A stretch of DNA of 64,000 nt from Verrucomicrobiota bacterium (GTDB lineage: Bacteria; Verrucomicrobiota; Verrucomicrobiia; Chthoniobacterales; UBA6821). Both the position numbers and the translations under genes were made by a program. The notes under the pieces are model-generated. The model made no database searches, had not been told where the DNA came from, and saw only the letters and a program-made list of their open reading frames with translations. Each line of letters opens with the position of its first letter. The first letter of the stretch is position 1. The stretch spans positions 105,409-169,408 of the forward strand of contig JAIOPL010000015.1 of assembly GCA_021413925.1 (NCBI GenBank), given 5' to 3'. Below, piece after piece: positions 15,725 through 29,828 of this stretch.

Positions 15725-16294
15725 CGGTGCCTGGGCGAGGAGATGATATGTCGGTCCAAGTTTTTTCATGATCGCTTTCCAGCGCTTGATGCCATCCTCA
15801 GTAGTGCTCACAGGATACAGCATCTCGGCCGTGGGTTTAAGGAGATGCCATGATTGTTCGGCGACCTCTTGCTCGAGTTGCCCTGCCGTCCATCCTGCGT
15901 AGCCGGTAAAAGCCCTGAGATTCCGATGCGGGTCATGATCGTGGTCGCCATCCGGACCCTCTTCAGAATTCAGTTGGAAAAGATCTTCCTCCCCGAGCGA
16001 TTGGAAGCGGACAGCGTTCTCCAGCCAGAGCAGGCGGGTCAGGATCAGATGCTGCTGTTCTACAGGGCCGCCCTCGAAGACAGGCACCGCAGCTAGATCC
16101 ATCGGTGATTCGGCTAGTTCCCCCAGGCTCTCATTCCTAGGGCGGTTCAGGATGAAGCCCATGGCACCCTCCTGATCGTGGTGGGTCAGAAAGAGGATCG
16201 CCCGCCGGAAATTGGGATCGAGCAGGGAGGGGAGGGCGACCAGCAGTAAGCCCGTAAGCCGCGTATCGGTAGGATGGGTTTCCTGAGGTAGCAC
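15704..16294 (-). CDS. YqgE/AlgH family protein (UPF0301)
   Basis: A 196-residue protein from the chosen GTG start. Diagnostic segments are TGLLLVALPSLLDPNFRRAILFLTHHDQEGAMGFILNRP near 13-51, VFEGGPVEQQHLILTR in the middle, and AFTGYAGWTAGQLEQEV near 133-149, all conserved in E. coli YqgE (187 residues). The function is not settled; AlgH of Pseudomonas is linked to alginate regulation. An in-frame ATG at 16471 would add 59 residues unlike the family and would run into the rplK promoter region, so the GTG at 16294 is preferred. It is divergent from rplK. Confidence 0.88.
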   Translation of the reverse strand: MLPQETHPTDTRLTGLLLVALPSLLDPNFRRAILFLTHHDQEGAMGFILNRPRNESLGELAESPMDLAAVPVFEGGPVEQQHLILTRLLWLENAVRFQSLGEEDLFQLNSEEGPDGDHDHDPHRNLRAFTGYAGWTAGQLEQEVAEQSWHLLKPTAEMLYPVSTTEDGIKRWKAIMKKLGPTYHLLAQAPDDPGLN

Positions 16295-16541
16295 GGGGGT
16301 ATTTTGATCCCAGTCGAGAGACAGATCAATCCGAACTTGGATGATTGAGAGGGGAGGGATTGCTAGTTTGGAAAGTGAAAAAGATTGCGGATGGAGGGCC
16401 CTAATTGGAACTTCAATAAAAAAATCAAGAAATCTCTTGCCCCTAAGGACCGGATCAGCTTTTATTTCCACCCTTTTTCGCCGGAAACGTCGGCAGAAAC
16501 ATTCTCGAATCCCTTTCTACAACCTTCTCAAAACTCGAACC
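16295..16541 (+). promoter_or_regulatory. divergent region upstream of the rplK operon
   Basis: 247 bp between yqgE and rplK must carry the promoter of the ribosomal and RNA polymerase operon. It contains an A-rich tract (aataaaaaaatcaag near 16414-16430) and then a C/T-rich leader ending cttctcaaaactcgaacc before the ATG. There is no Shine-Dalgarno-like purine run within 20 bases of the start. I cannot pick a single -35/-10 pair with confidence. Confidence 0.45.
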
Positions 16542-16967
16542 ATGGCCAAAGAAATCACAGGACAGATCAAACTTCAGATCCCGGCAGGACAGGCTAATCC
16601 AGCCCCTCCGGTAGGTCCCGCTCTCGGTCAGCAGGGTGTCAATATCATGGCATTCTGTAAGGAGTTCAACGCCGCCACGCAGAAGCAGGCAGGCGATATT
16701 CTGCCTGTCGTCATTACCGTCTATAAGGACAAATCCTTTACCTTCATCACGAAACAGCCTCCATCCGGAGTGCTCCTGAAGAAAGCCGCTGGGATCGCTT
16801 CAGGTTCCAAAGAACCGAACAAGGTCAAGGTAGCCAAGCTCACCAAGAAGCAGGTTATGGACCTCGTGAAGATCAAGATGAAGGACATGAATGCCAACAC
16901 CGAGGAGGCGGCCTTCCGCACCCTCTGTGGCACCGCCCGCCAGATGGGGATCGAGATTGAGGCATAA
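16542..16967 (+). CDS. rplK: 50S ribosomal protein L11
   Basis: 141 residues, the exact usual length. The N-terminus [43 protein letters not shown] is the L11 signature that binds the GTPase-associated centre of 23S rRNA, and the C-terminal RNA-binding domain ends [13 protein letters not shown]. The frame is open from 16341 but MAKEITG is the standard start. It is the first gene of the operon; the usual upstream partners secE and nusG are absent here. Confidence 0.98.
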   Translation: MAKEITGQIKLQIPAGQANPAPPVGPALGQQGVNIMAFCKEFNAATQKQAGDILPVVITVYKDKSFTFITKQPPSGVLLKKAAGIASGSKEPNKVKVAKLTKKQVMDLVKIKMKDMNANTEEAAFRTLCGTARQMGIEIEA

Positions 16968-17039
16968 AAAAGCGAGACAGAACTTTTAACAAAAAACCAA
17001 CCGCAGGAGGTCTTCGGATCGCTTGAACTGCAACACACC

Positions 17040-17741
17040 ATGCAAAACACCCGCAGCAAACGTTACCGCGCCGCCAATGAGCTCGTTGAGCAGGGGCGCA
17101 AATATCCTTTGAGCGACGCCCTGACCGTCCTCAAGAAGATGCCTCCCACCAAGTTCGACCAGACGGTCACCGTCTCAATGCGACTTGGTGTTGACCCCAA
17201 GCAGAGCGACCAGATGGTCCGTGGTACCTGCCCACTGCCCCATGGTAGCGGCAAGAATGTTCGTGTTCTTGTCTTTGCAACTGGTGCAGCCGCTACAGCA
17301 GCGCAGGAAGCAGGAGCAGAGTTTGTTGGTTTTGATGATCTTCTCAAGAAAGTCCAAGGCGGATTTTCCGATTTCGATGTCGCCATCGCGACCCCGGCAG
17401 CCATGACCGAAGTCCGCAAGCTTGGTAAGGTTCTAGGACCCAGGGGTTTGATGCCGAATCCCAAGACCGGAACGGTCAGTGATGACACCGCCAAGGCAGT
17501 CCAAGAGGTGAAGGCTGGACGCGTCGAGTTCAAGCTTGATAAGAATGGCAATATAGCCGTTCCCGTCGGAAAGTTCTCCTTCAGTGAGTCACAACTTCTC
17601 GACAACGGTCGCGCCGTGATCGAGGCGGTCATCAAGTCTCGCCCGGCAACCGCCAAGGGTGCCTATGTCGAGTCTTTGACAATCGCTGCCACGATGTTGC
17701 CTGGCATTCTCGTGGATGCATCCCCCTTCCTGAAGAACTAA
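17040..17741 (+). CDS. rplA: 50S ribosomal protein L1
   Basis: 233 residues, the normal length. It carries the conserved rRNA-binding segments RSKRYRAANE at the N-terminus, KFDQTVTVSMRLGVDPKQSDQMVRGTCPLPHGSGK near 38-72 and the domain II LGKVLGPRGLMPNPKTGTV near 129-147. L1 shapes the E-site stalk and in many bacteria also represses its own operon by binding mRNA; no L1-like stem was identified in the leader here. It follows rplK by 72 bp. Confidence 0.98.
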   Translation: MQNTRSKRYRAANELVEQGRKYPLSDALTVLKKMPPTKFDQTVTVSMRLGVDPKQSDQMVRGTCPLPHGSGKNVRVLVFATGAAATAAQEAGAEFVGFDDLLKKVQGGFSDFDVAIATPAAMTEVRKLGKVLGPRGLMPNPKTGTVSDDTAKAVQEVKAGRVEFKLDKNGNIAVPVGKFSFSESQLLDNGRAVIEAVIKSRPATAKGAYVESLTIAATMLPGILVDASPFLKN

Positions 17742-17777
17742 ACCCATCAACGGAACCAGGAACCTAGGACTACTACC

Positions 17778-18437
17778 ATGCGCCCCGAGAAACCCACGAT
17801 CGTAGAGGACGTCAAGCTGCGCCTCAACAACTCTCCCTTCCTCATCGTCGTCGAATACGGCGGGATGAACGTGAATCACTTTGCAGAACTCCGCAACCGC
17901 CTCGGTGGCGCTGGAGCCACGCTGACCGTCATCAAGAACACCTTCCTCCGCCGTTCCATTAAGGACGCCGGCCTGCCTGATTTGGATGCCCACCTGGTAG
18001 GTCAGACGGCTTTTGTTGTCGGCGAGAAGGACATCTGCGCCGCCGCTAAGATCCTCAAGACCTTTGCCGCAGAGTTTGAGAAGCCAACAATCCGTGTTGC
18101 TATCCTCGATAACGCCATCCTCGAGACTGCTGAGGTGATTGCTCTCGCCGACCTTCCCCCGAAGGAAGTTCTTCAGGCACAGCTCCTCGGTCTTCTGCTC
18201 AGCCCTGCCACCAAGCTGGTGCGCACGCTCAACGAACCAGCCGCCAGTCTGGCACGCGTTCTCGCGGCCATGGCGGAGAAAGCTCCTGCCGCCCCTGCTC
18301 CAGAAGTTGTGGAAACCCCCGCAGTTGCTGCTGTGGAGGCTCCCGTAGCTCCAGCTGTCGAAGTTGCTGCAGAAGTCCCATCAGCAGAAACCACCGCAGT
18401 TGAGGAAGCCGCCCCAACGGAGGCCCCGGCCGCCTAG
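17778..18437 (+). CDS. rplJ: 50S ribosomal protein L10 with Ala/Pro/Glu-rich tail
   Basis: 219 residues. The N-terminal RNA-binding domain is standard (MRPEKPTIVEDVKLRLNNSPFLIVVEYGGMNV, then LRNRLGGAGATLTVIKNTFLRRSI), and the helix that anchors L7/L12 dimers follows (LLSPATKLVRTLNEPAASLARVLAAMAEK). After residue 172 there is a roughly 48-residue tail built almost only of Ala, Pro, Val, Glu and Thr. Typical L10 is 165-180 residues, so the tail is an addition. It lies 36 bp after rplA. Confidence 0.97.
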   Translation: MRPEKPTIVEDVKLRLNNSPFLIVVEYGGMNVNHFAELRNRLGGAGATLTVIKNTFLRRSIKDAGLPDLDAHLVGQTAFVVGEKDICAAAKILKTFAAEFEKPTIRVAILDNAILETAEVIALADLPPKEVLQAQLLGLLLSPATKLVRTLNEPAASLARVLAAMAEKAPAAPAPEVVETPAVAAVEAPVAPAVEVAAEVPSAETTAVEEAAPTEAPAA

Positions 18438-18541
18438 CAAGCAGAGTCTGCAGTCCCTATTTCAACCTTTTAACCAAAAATAATTTCTCCCGGCGTACGA
18501 AGCCACGACGGGTGAAGGAAACACAACACGATGACCTGTCG

Positions 18542-18559
18542 GTCCGGCAGCTGCCGGAC
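18542..18559 (+). promoter_or_regulatory. perfect palindrome in the rplJ-rplL spacer
   Basis: GTCCGGCAG/CTGCCGGAC is an 18-bp perfect palindrome in the 174-bp gap between rplJ and rplL. As RNA it could form a GC-rich hairpin. No T-run follows, so it is not a classic terminator; a processing site, attenuator or protein-binding site adjusting L7/L12 dosage is possible. Confidence 0.5.
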
Positions 18560-18611
18560 TCAAATGTCCTGAGGCTTCGGGACGCGACAGCATCAAAATC
18601 CAAACAACACC

Positions 18612-18995
18612 ATGTCTGACAACACCGCAATCGTAGAACAGCTCAGTAATCTCACCGTCCTCCAGATCGCCGACCTCGTGAAGGCCCTCGAAGAGAAGTG
18701 GGGCGTGAGCGCCGCCGCTCCCGTAGCCGTCGCCGCCGCTGGCGGTGCACCAGGCGCGCCCGCCGCAGCAGCCGAAGAGAAGACCGCCTTCGACGTGATC
18801 CTTAAGGATGTCGGATCCAACAAGATCGGCGTCATCAAGGAAGTCCGCGCCGCAGTCCCAGGACTCGGCCTCGCAGAGGCAAAGGCCCTTGTCGAGAGCG
18901 CTCCCAAGGCTATCAAGGAAGGCGCCACCAAGGAAGAGGCCGAGGAGATCAAGAAGAAGATCGAGGCCGCTGGAGCCAAGGTCGAGATCAAGTAG
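18612..18995 (+). CDS. rplL: 50S ribosomal protein L7/L12
   Basis: 127 residues: an N-terminal dimerisation helix ([27 protein letters not shown]), an Ala/Gly-rich hinge (residues 36-57) and the C-terminal factor-binding domain ([48 protein letters not shown]). This is the full family layout. It forms the flexible stalk that recruits translation GTPases and is anchored by L10, encoded just upstream. Confidence 0.98.
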   Translation: MSDNTAIVEQLSNLTVLQIADLVKALEEKWGVSAAAPVAVAAAGGAPGAPAAAAEEKTAFDVILKDVGSNKIGVIKEVRAAVPGLGLAEAKALVESAPKAIKEGATKEEAEEIKKKIEAAGAKVEIK

Positions 18996-19334
18996 TCTCC
19001 GACTACACACGCCATTCATTTCCGTTTATCGTTGTCAACTGGGTTTTCCCGGTTGACACGATGGACGGAAGGGCGTACAACGAAAAGTTCCACCTGTCCC
19101 GAGCCCTGCAACACGGTCACAAGAAGCTTAGTCAATCACATCCCTTCGCCGCCCGCGCGGATTTCCATGTTTCTTTTGGGGATCCCACAGCTGGCGGCTC
19201 TTTTGCCTACCGTTTTTCCAGTTCCTCCCCGGAGTCCACAACACTCTTACCGCTCTCCCTTTTCCGTCGGCGCTAGCCGGCAAAGAAAGGACCGCCATTA
19301 AGGCAACCCGTATCGCCACCCAAGATCCTGTACC
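18996..19334 (+). promoter_or_regulatory. rpoB leader with hairpin
   Basis: 339 bp between rplL and rpoB without a supported gene. At 19034-19057 it holds GTCAACTGGG-TTTT-CCCGGTTGAC, a 10-bp stem with one G-T wobble and a four-base loop. No T-run follows. In many bacteria the rplL-rpoB gap contains an attenuator or RNase III site that sets RNA polymerase levels below L7/L12 levels; this hairpin is a candidate for the same job. Confidence 0.55.
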
Positions 19335-22300
19335 ATGTCTGAAAGAATCAACTTCGGAAAACTCTACGAGGCCATCCAACCGCCCAACCTCATCGAACTG
19401 CAGATCAAGTCCTACGAGGAGTTTTTCCAGACAGGCGTCGAGCCCTCCAAGCGAAAGAACGTAGGCCTTCAGGCCGTCTTCCGTGAATTCTTCCCGATCT
19501 ATGGCTTCGAGGAGAAATCCTCGCTTGATTTTGTGAGCTATCACATGGACGAGCCGAAGATCGGCCCTTTTGAATGCCAGATCGAGGGAGAGACCTACAG
19601 CGCTCCCCTTTACGTCACCTTCCGGTACAAGGACGAAAAGTCCACTAAGGAAGAAAAGGTTTACATGGGTGAGATCCCTCTCATGACCAAGTCCGGAACC
19701 TTCATGGTCAATGGTGCCGAGCGCGTCGTGGTCAGCCAGCTTCACCGTTCTCCAGGCATCTGCTTTGAGTCCGATATTCACCTCAACGGAAAACTGCTCT
19801 TTGGTTTCCGGATCATTCCCGACCGGGGTTCTTGGACCGAGGTGCAGTTCGACACGAATGACCTTCTTTATGTCTATCTTGACCGCCGCAAGCGCCGTCG
19901 CAAGTTCCTTGCGACCACCTTCCTGCGCGCACTTGGATTCCCTACGGACGAGGAGATTGCAGCTCTCTTCTACAAGATCGAAAGCCTCAAGCTCTCGGAC
20001 AAACTCGACGAAGAGGAAATCGGCACCAAGGTCCTGCTCGCTGATGTCCGCGAGGGCGACGCGATTATTGCCCGTGCCTACGAGCCCCTGACTCCCGCCG
20101 TCATTCGCGATCTGATCCGTGCCGGACACAACTCAGTCAAGGTCATCGACACGAAGGATGACGATACGATCGTCAAGTCCCTTAAGCGCGATCCCGCCCA
20201 CAGCGAGGAAGAGGCACTCAAGGACATCTACCGCAAGCTCCGTCCCGGCGATCCTCCGACAGTGCAGAATGCCCGAGGCATGCTCAAGCGCCTCTTCTTT
20301 GACTCCAAGCGCTACGACCTCGGTCGCGTTGGCCGTCACAAGATCCAGCAGAAGCTTGGTCTTGATCCTAAGATCGATGACCGTGTCCTTCGCAAGGAAG
20401 ATATCGTTGAGTCGATGCGTTATCTTCTCAAGCTTCGCAAAGGTGACGGGATGCTCGATGATATCGATCACCTCGGCAGCCGCCGTGTCCGTACGGTCGG
20501 AGAACTGCTTGCCAACCAGTGCCGCGTGGGACTCTCCCGCACGGAGCGTCTCGTCCGCGAGCGCATGGCCCTCTACGATCCTTCCGTCGATCACATCACG
20601 CCTCAGAAGCTGATCAATCCGAAGTCCCTGAGCGCCGTCGTGCGTGATTTCTTCGGCCGTTCCCAGCTGAGCCAGTTCATGGATCAGACGAACCCGCTCT
20701 CCGAGCTCACCCACAAGCGCCGTCTCTCGGCTCTTGGGCCTGGAGGTCTCTCCCGTGAGCGCGCTGGATTCGAGGTTCGCGACGTCCATCCATCCCACTA
20801 CGGCCGCATCTGCCCGATCGAGACCCCTGAAGGTCCGAACATTGGTCTGATCAGCTCCTTGAGCACGTACGCCCGTGTGAACGACTTCGGATTCATCGAG
20901 ACCCCGTACCGCAAGATCATCAATGGCAAGGTAACCGACGAGATCGAGTACCTCACCGGTGACCGTGACGAGAACTTCTACATTGCTCAGGCGAATTCAC
21001 CCCTCGACAGTAAGGGGAAATTCCTTGGCGAGACGGTTTCCTCGCGTTACCGCGGAGACTTCGTCGAGATTGAGCCCGAGAAGATCCAGTATATGGATGT
21101 CTCTCCGAAGCAGCTCGTTTCAGTAGCCGCGGGTCTTATCCCCTTCCTCGAGCACGATGACGCCAACCGTGCGCTCATGGGCTCAAACATGCAGCGCCAG
21201 GGTGTGCCGCTCCTCATCTCCGATGCCCCGATTATCGGGACCGGAATGGAGGGACGCGTCGCCCGTGATTCGCGTGCGGTGATTGTTTCCGAGTCGAACG
21301 GCAAGATCGCTTCCGTGGACGCACTGCGCATTATTGTTACCAAGGATGGCGAGCTTCCCGAGGGGAAGAAGAAGATCAAGGATGATCCCGAGAACGGCGT
21401 GCACGTCTATGACCTGCGCAAGTTCATGCGCTCCAACAGCAGCACCTGCATCAACCAGAAGCCCATCGTCAAGAAGGGCCAGGTGATCAAGAAGGGTGAC
21501 GTGCTTGCAGACGGTCCGAACACGGAGAACGGAGAGCTCGCGCTCGGCCGCAACGTGCTCGTCGCCTTCATGCCCTGGAACGGTTACAACTTCGAGGACG
21601 CCATCATGATTTCCGAGCGAGTGGTCAAGGAGGATGTCTACACCTCCATCCACATCGACGAGTTCGAGATTGGGGCCCGTGATACAAAGCTTGGGCCTGA
21701 GGAAATCACTCGTGACATCCCGAATGTTAGCGAGGAAGCTCTTCTGAACCTTGGACCCGACGGAGTCATCCGCATCGGCGCCGAGGTGAAGCCGGGCGAT
21801 ATCCTTGTTGGAAAGATCACTCCGAAAAGTGAGACCGAGCTGGCTCCTGAGGAGCGCCTCCTGCGCGCCATCTTCGGCGAGAAGGCAGCCGATGTGAAGG
21901 ACACCTCCCTCACCGTTCCGTCCGGAACCTACGGCATTGTCATGGACGTACGCGTCTCCTCCAAGGAGAAGGCCGCTAAGATCAAGATGACCCCATCCGA
22001 GTCGAAGCGTCAGCAAAAGATGATCCAGGACGACAACAAGAAGCGTAAGGAAGAACTCTTCGAGCAGCTCACGGAAGGCCTGGCCAACGTGCTCCTCGGC
22101 GAGAAGATCCCGCTCGACGTCGTCAACGGCGAGTCAGGAGAGATCATCATCCCAGCCAACCGCAAGATCACCAAGATGCTCCTGCGCAAGCTGGCCGGCG
22201 TCTACAATGTGGTCGAGATCGATCCGAGCCCGATCCGCAACAAGATCCGCGAGATCATCGGACAGTTCGAGCACCGCTTCGCCGACCTCGATAACGAGAA

Positions 22301-23135
22301 GGAAGAGAATCTCGGCCGCGTCGAGAGTGGTGATGATGTCGATCCCGGTATCATCAAGCAGGTCAAGGTCTTCATTGCCAGCAAGCGCAAGCTCTCTGTC
22401 GGTGACAAGATGGCAGGCCGCCACGGTAACAAGGGCGTTGTCGCCAAGATTGTTCCCGAGGAGGACATGCCCTTCCTTTCCGACGGTACCCCCGTCGATA
22501 TCGTGCTCAACCCGCTCGGTGTGCCTAGCCGTATGAACGTTGGTCAGGTTCTCGAAACCCATCTGGGTGTCGCGGCCAAGGCCCTCGGTTTCAAGGTTGC
22601 CACCCCCGTCTTCGACGGAATTCCCGAGAGCCGCATCCGCGAGTACCTCAAGGAAGCCGGTCAGAAAGAGGGATTCTCCTGGATTCAGGAGAACGGCAAG
22701 TCGCAGCTCTTTGACGGTCGTACCGGCGAGGCGTTCGATCAGGAGGTCGTTGTCGGCATCATCTACATGCTCAAGCTCGGTCACCTCGTGGCCGACAAGA
22801 TCCACGCCCGTGCCGTCGGTCCCTACTCCCTCGTCACCCAGCAGCCGCTCGGTGGTAAGGCTCAGTACGGAGGCCAGCGTTTCGGAGAGATGGAAGTCTG
22901 GGCACTCGAGGCCTATGGCGCCGCTTACACGCTGCAGGAATTGCTCACCGTCAAGTCCGACGATGTGCAGGGCCGTACGCGTATCTACGAGAGTATCGTC
23001 AAGGGTGACAACTCCCTGGAGGCCGGTATCCCCGAGTCCTTCAACGTGCTCATCAAGGAAATGCAGGGACTCGGACTCGATGTCCGCGTCGGCAAAAAGG
23101 ACGAAGCCCGTTCCTTCATCGATACCGCCGCTTAA
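19335..23135 (+). CDS. rpoB: DNA-directed RNA polymerase subunit beta
   Basis: 1266 residues. Starts [27 protein letters not shown], typical of beta. The rifampicin-binding cluster near residue 445 reads [19 protein letters not shown], the drug-sensitive consensus at the visible positions, followed by [29 protein letters not shown]. Active-site segments [11 protein letters not shown] and [11 protein letters not shown] are present, and the C-terminal clamp part [32 protein letters not shown] is intact. It assembles with the beta-prime product of the next gene. Confidence 0.99.
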   Translation: MSERINFGKLYEAIQPPNLIELQIKSYEEFFQTGVEPSKRKNVGLQAVFREFFPIYGFEEKSSLDFVSYHMDEPKIGPFECQIEGETYSAPLYVTFRYKDEKSTKEEKVYMGEIPLMTKSGTFMVNGAERVVVSQLHRSPGICFESDIHLNGKLLFGFRIIPDRGSWTEVQFDTNDLLYVYLDRRKRRRKFLATTFLRALGFPTDEEIAALFYKIESLKLSDKLDEEEIGTKVLLADVREGDAIIARAYEPLTPAVIRDLIRAGHNSVKVIDTKDDDTIVKSLKRDPAHSEEEALKDIYRKLRPGDPPTVQNARGMLKRLFFDSKRYDLGRVGRHKIQQKLGLDPKIDDRVLRKEDIVESMRYLLKLRKGDGMLDDIDHLGSRRVRTVGELLANQCRVGLSRTERLVRERMALYDPSVDHITPQKLINPKSLSAVVRDFFGRSQLSQFMDQTNPLSELTHKRRLSALGPGGLSRERAGFEVRDVHPSHYGRICPIETPEGPNIGLISSLSTYARVNDFGFIETPYRKIINGKVTDEIEYLTGDRDENFYIAQANSPLDSKGKFLGETVSSRYRGDFVEIEPEKIQYMDVSPKQLVSVAAGLIPFLEHDDANRALMGSNMQRQGVPLLISDAPIIGTGMEGRVARDSRAVIVSESNGKIASVDALRIIVTKDGELPEGKKKIKDDPENGVHVYDLRKFMRSNSSTCINQKPIVKKGQVIKKGDVLADGPNTENGELALGRNVLVAFMPWNGYNFEDAIMISERVVKEDVYTSIHIDEFEIGARDTKLGPEEITRDIPNVSEEALLNLGPDGVIRIGAEVKPGDILVGKITPKSETELAPEERLLRAIFGEKAADVKDTSLTVPSGTYGIVMDVRVSSKEKAAKIKMTPSESKRQQKMIQDDNKKRKEELFEQLTEGLANVLLGEKIPLDVVNGESGEIIIPANRKITKMLLRKLAGVYNVVEIDPSPIRNKIREIIGQFEHRFADLDNEKEENLGRVESGDDVDPGIIKQVKVFIASKRKLSVGDKMAGRHGNKGVVAKIVPEEDMPFLSDGTPVDIVLNPLGVPSRMNVGQVLETHLGVAAKALGFKVATPVFDGIPESRIREYLKEAGQKEGFSWIQENGKSQLFDGRTGEAFDQEVVVGIIYMLKLGHLVADKIHARAVGPYSLVTQQPLGGKAQYGGQRFGEMEVWALEAYGAAYTLQELLTVKSDDVQGRTRIYESIVKGDNSLEAGIPESFNVLIKEMQGLGLDVRVGKKDEARSFIDTAA

Positions 23136-23201
23136 CCCAAGCGACCAGGCACACGCGAAGCAGATCATACCACTCACCAAGCCAGCAGCATTCCACTTAC
23201 C

Positions 23202-27335
<4,134 letters not shown>

Positions 27336-27376
27336 TCAATTAATCAGCAACAAAGCCCTAAAAACCACGCATTCCC

Positions 27377-28117
27377 ATGTCCGTAGAAGCAATGACCGAA
27401 CTCCTCGAAGCCGGTGTCCATTATGGTCACCAGACCAAGCGCTGGAATCCCCGTATGCGGGATTTCATCCTTGAGGAGAAAAACTCCATCCACATCATCG
27501 ACCTTTCCAAGACGGTCGAGCAGCTCGCCAAGGCAGGAGAGTTCCTCGCAGACATCTCGGGCCGTGGCGGCAAGATCCTCTTTGTGGGCTGCAAAAAGCA
27601 GGCCCAGGAGGCTGTGAAAGAGGCTGCGCAGGCCTGTGGACAGTACTATGTCAACCAGCGTTGGCTCGGTGGCACCCTCACCAACCTCGTCACCATCCGC
27701 AAGAGCGTTTCCAAGCTCCGTGACTTTGAGGCCCTCGAAAAGAGCGCTGGATTCAACAAGATCAACAAGGCCGAGGCTTCCGCCCTGCGTCGCGAAGCCA
27801 CCCGCATCCGCCACAATCTCGAGGGAGTCCTCGACATGGACAAGCAGCCGGATGTCATCGTCATTATCGACACCGTCAAGGAGACGATTGCGGTCGCAGA
27901 GGCCCGCCGCCTTGGTATCCCCATCGTTGCCATTGTCGACTCCAACAGCAACCCCGAGGAGATAAACTATCCCATCGCGGGTAACGACGACGCGATCCGC
28001 GCGATCCGCATCATTCTTCAGAAGCTGGTCGATGTGATCGCCAAGTCCCGTGTTGGTGCGCGAGCCCCTATCGCCGCCCCTACCGAGACCGAAGAGCTTG
28101 CTGCCGTGGCTGAATAA
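27377..28117 (+). CDS. rpsB: 30S ribosomal protein S2
   Basis: 246 residues. Signature segments are LLEAGVHYGHQTKRWNPRM at 9-27, IFVERNNIHIIDL-like (ILEEKNSIHIIDLSKTVEQL), GKILFVGCKKQAQEAV, and the second signature PDVIVIIDTVKETIAVAEARRLGIPIVAIVDSN. S2 binds the head-body hinge of the 30S subunit late in assembly. It sits 41 bp after rpoC and 61 bp before tsf; rpsB-tsf is a near-universal pair, but attachment to rpoBC is less usual. Confidence 0.98.
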   Translation: MSVEAMTELLEAGVHYGHQTKRWNPRMRDFILEEKNSIHIIDLSKTVEQLAKAGEFLADISGRGGKILFVGCKKQAQEAVKEAAQACGQYYVNQRWLGGTLTNLVTIRKSVSKLRDFEALEKSAGFNKINKAEASALRREATRIRHNLEGVLDMDKQPDVIVIIDTVKETIAVAEARRLGIPIVAIVDSNSNPEEINYPIAGNDDAIRAIRIILQKLVDVIAKSRVGARAPIAAPTETEELAAVAE

Positions 28118-28178
28118 GCCAGGACCGAAGCAACTCGTTTACTTAAACCAACCATTCCTAGAATAACCGCTTATAACC

Positions 28179-29087
28179 ATGGCTGATATCACACCAGCAA
28201 TCGTCAAGGCTCTCCGCGAGAAGACCAACGCCGGCATGATGGACTGCAAGCGCGCTCTCACCGAGGCGGGCGGCGACATCGAGAAGGCCGAGTCTCTCCT
28301 GCGCCAGAAGGGCATCGCCAGCGCCGGCAAGAAGGCCTCTCGCCATGCCAAGGAGGGAGCGGTCGTCGCTTTCATCCAGCCAACTGGCAAGGTGGGCGTG
28401 CTTGTTGAGATCAACTGCGAGACCGACTTTGTTGCCAAGAACGAGATTTTCACAAGTTTCACCAAGGAAATCAGCGAGGAGATCGCCGCCGCCAAGGCTG
28501 AGAGCGTCGAGAGCCTACTGGAGGTGCCTACATCATCCGGCGTACTTTTCAAGGACGCGATTGCTTCCAAGATTGCTGCTCTCGGCGAGAATATGGTCAT
28601 CCGCCGTTTTGCCCGCTTTCAGATCGGACAGGGCAATGGGGGCCTTGTGGCTTCCTACATCCATCTTCAGGGCAAGGTGGGCGTGCTCGTGGAGATCAGC
28701 TGCGGCTTGGAAGCCACGGCTCAGCACGAGGGATTCCGCGATTTCGTGAAGGACATCACACTCCAGATCGCCGCCGCGCATCCTACCTGCGTCTCCCGCG
28801 ATGAGGTGGATGCATCTCTTGTGGCTTCAGAGCGTGAGATCTACAAAGCACAGGTCGCCGGCAAGCCCGAGAATATCGTTGAGAAGATCGTCGATGGGAA
28901 GATGGACAAGTTCTACAGCACGACGTGTCTCCTCGAGCAGGCTTGCATCAAGAACCCTGACATCAGCGTCAAGGATCTCGTAGCTACCAAGGAGAAGGAA
29001 CTGAGCGACAAGATCGTGATCAGTCGCTTTGTCCGCTACGGTTTGGGCGAAGAGTCGGGCGAGGCCCCTCTCGAAGAACAGGCATAA
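28179..29087 (+). CDS. tsf: translation elongation factor Ts
   Basis: 302 residues. The N-terminal UBA-like domain and TDF loop are present: ITPAIVKALREKTNAGMMDCKRALTEAGGDIEKAESLLRQKG, then VGVLVEINCETDFVAKNEIF, the EF-Tu contact. A second core subdomain has VGVLVEISCGLEATAQHEGFRDFVKDI and the C-terminal helix part ends DKIVISRFVRYGLGEE. It exchanges GDP for GTP on EF-Tu. Confidence 0.98.
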   Translation: MADITPAIVKALREKTNAGMMDCKRALTEAGGDIEKAESLLRQKGIASAGKKASRHAKEGAVVAFIQPTGKVGVLVEINCETDFVAKNEIFTSFTKEISEEIAAAKAESVESLLEVPTSSGVLFKDAIASKIAALGENMVIRRFARFQIGQGNGGLVASYIHLQGKVGVLVEISCGLEATAQHEGFRDFVKDITLQIAAAHPTCVSRDEVDASLVASEREIYKAQVAGKPENIVEKIVDGKMDKFYSTTCLLEQACIKNPDISVKDLVATKEKELSDKIVISRFVRYGLGEESGEAPLEEQA

Positions 29088-29134
29088 AAACGCTCTTTTA
29101 GATCCGTTTGTTCCCTTTTGCGGGATCTCCTTCT

Positions 29135-29596
29135 ATGACACTCGCAAGCCTCCTCTCCGAGGAACTGATCATACCCGAGATGGTTGCCACTGATCGGTGG
29201 CAGGCCATCGAGGAGATCGTGAACCGGCTTGTTGAGGAGGGACAATTGGACGTTGCTCACAGGGATGAGGCGATCGTCTCACTGCGTCACCGCGAGGAGA
29301 CGATGAGCACCGGGATCGGTTTCGGGATCGCGATCCCCCATGCCAGTTGCGACGCTGTCCCCGAGGTGACCGCCTGTTTCGGTCGCTCCAAGACCGGGAT
29401 CGATTTTGAGTCCCTGGACAACAAGCCCGTACACTTCATTGTTCTTTTCCTGGTGCCGAAAGATCAATTTCAGACACATCTCAGGACCTTGGCCGCTATA
29501 GCCAAGTTCTTGAACGATCCCGCCGTTCGCTCGGACCTTGCGGAAGCGAGCGACGCCAAGGCCATCCTTTCAGTCTTCGACCGAAAGACGCAGTAG
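29135..29596 (+). CDS. PTS EIIA type-2 (PtsN-like) domain protein
   Basis: A 153-residue single-domain PTS EIIA of the fructose/nitrogen type. The phosphorylated His lies in GFGIAIPHAS near residue 76, preceded by SLRHREETMSTGIG, and followed by VHFIVLFLVPKDQFQTHLRTLAAIAKFL, all standard. No EIIB or EIIC domain and no HPr are encoded nearby, so a regulatory role like EIIA-Ntr is likelier than sugar transport. The ATG at 29135 (MTLASLLSEELI) is preferred over the in-frame ATG at 29108. It follows tsf by 47 bp. Confidence 0.88.
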   Translation: MTLASLLSEELIIPEMVATDRWQAIEEIVNRLVEEGQLDVAHRDEAIVSLRHREETMSTGIGFGIAIPHASCDAVPEVTACFGRSKTGIDFESLDNKPVHFIVLFLVPKDQFQTHLRTLAAIAKFLNDPAVRSDLAEASDAKAILSVFDRKTQ

Positions 29597-29621
29597 GCGT
29601 TCTTGTCAGCTGGGCTGACAG

Positions 29622-29820
29622 CGAAGGATGAGACCTGAAACTTGAAACCTGAAAAGAATCTGGGATCACTGGGATCTTCTAAGTTCCACCTCAAGACCTT
29701 TTAGGCGAAGTGGCTTCCTCCTAAAGTCCATTCCGGCTAGAATCAATTCATATCTGCTACCGGATCGTTGTGGTCTGAATTCAGAACCTTCAGCTTTCAG
29801 GTCTCAAGTTTCATCCCTCT
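29622..29820. repeat. inverted purine/pyrimidine words flanking the ptsN-argS spacer
   Basis: 29622-29655 is a run of gatgagacctgaaacttga-type words; 29781-29820 is close to its reverse complement (ctttcaggtctcaagtttca). The same words occur at 11031-11120 and 55812-55845. The 125 bp between the arms shows nothing recognisable. The 3' arm ends a few bases before the argS start. Confidence 0.75.
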
Positions 29821-29828
29821 CTTTTCCC

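Noticed and set aside
16295-16471. N-terminal extension of YqgE to an ATG at 16471
   Set aside because: The 59 extra residues do not resemble the family, and they would fill the space needed for the rplK promoter. The GTG at 16294 gives the normal length.
19061-19276. 71-codon frame in the rpoB leader
   Set aside because: Starts at the foot of a hairpin, has no conserved features and a Ser/Arg-rich end, as expected for non-coding sequence.
19128-20129. 333-codon minus-strand frame covering the rpoB leader and 5' end
   Set aside because: Antisense to conserved rpoB codons, with no domain. The leader part is better explained as regulatory RNA.
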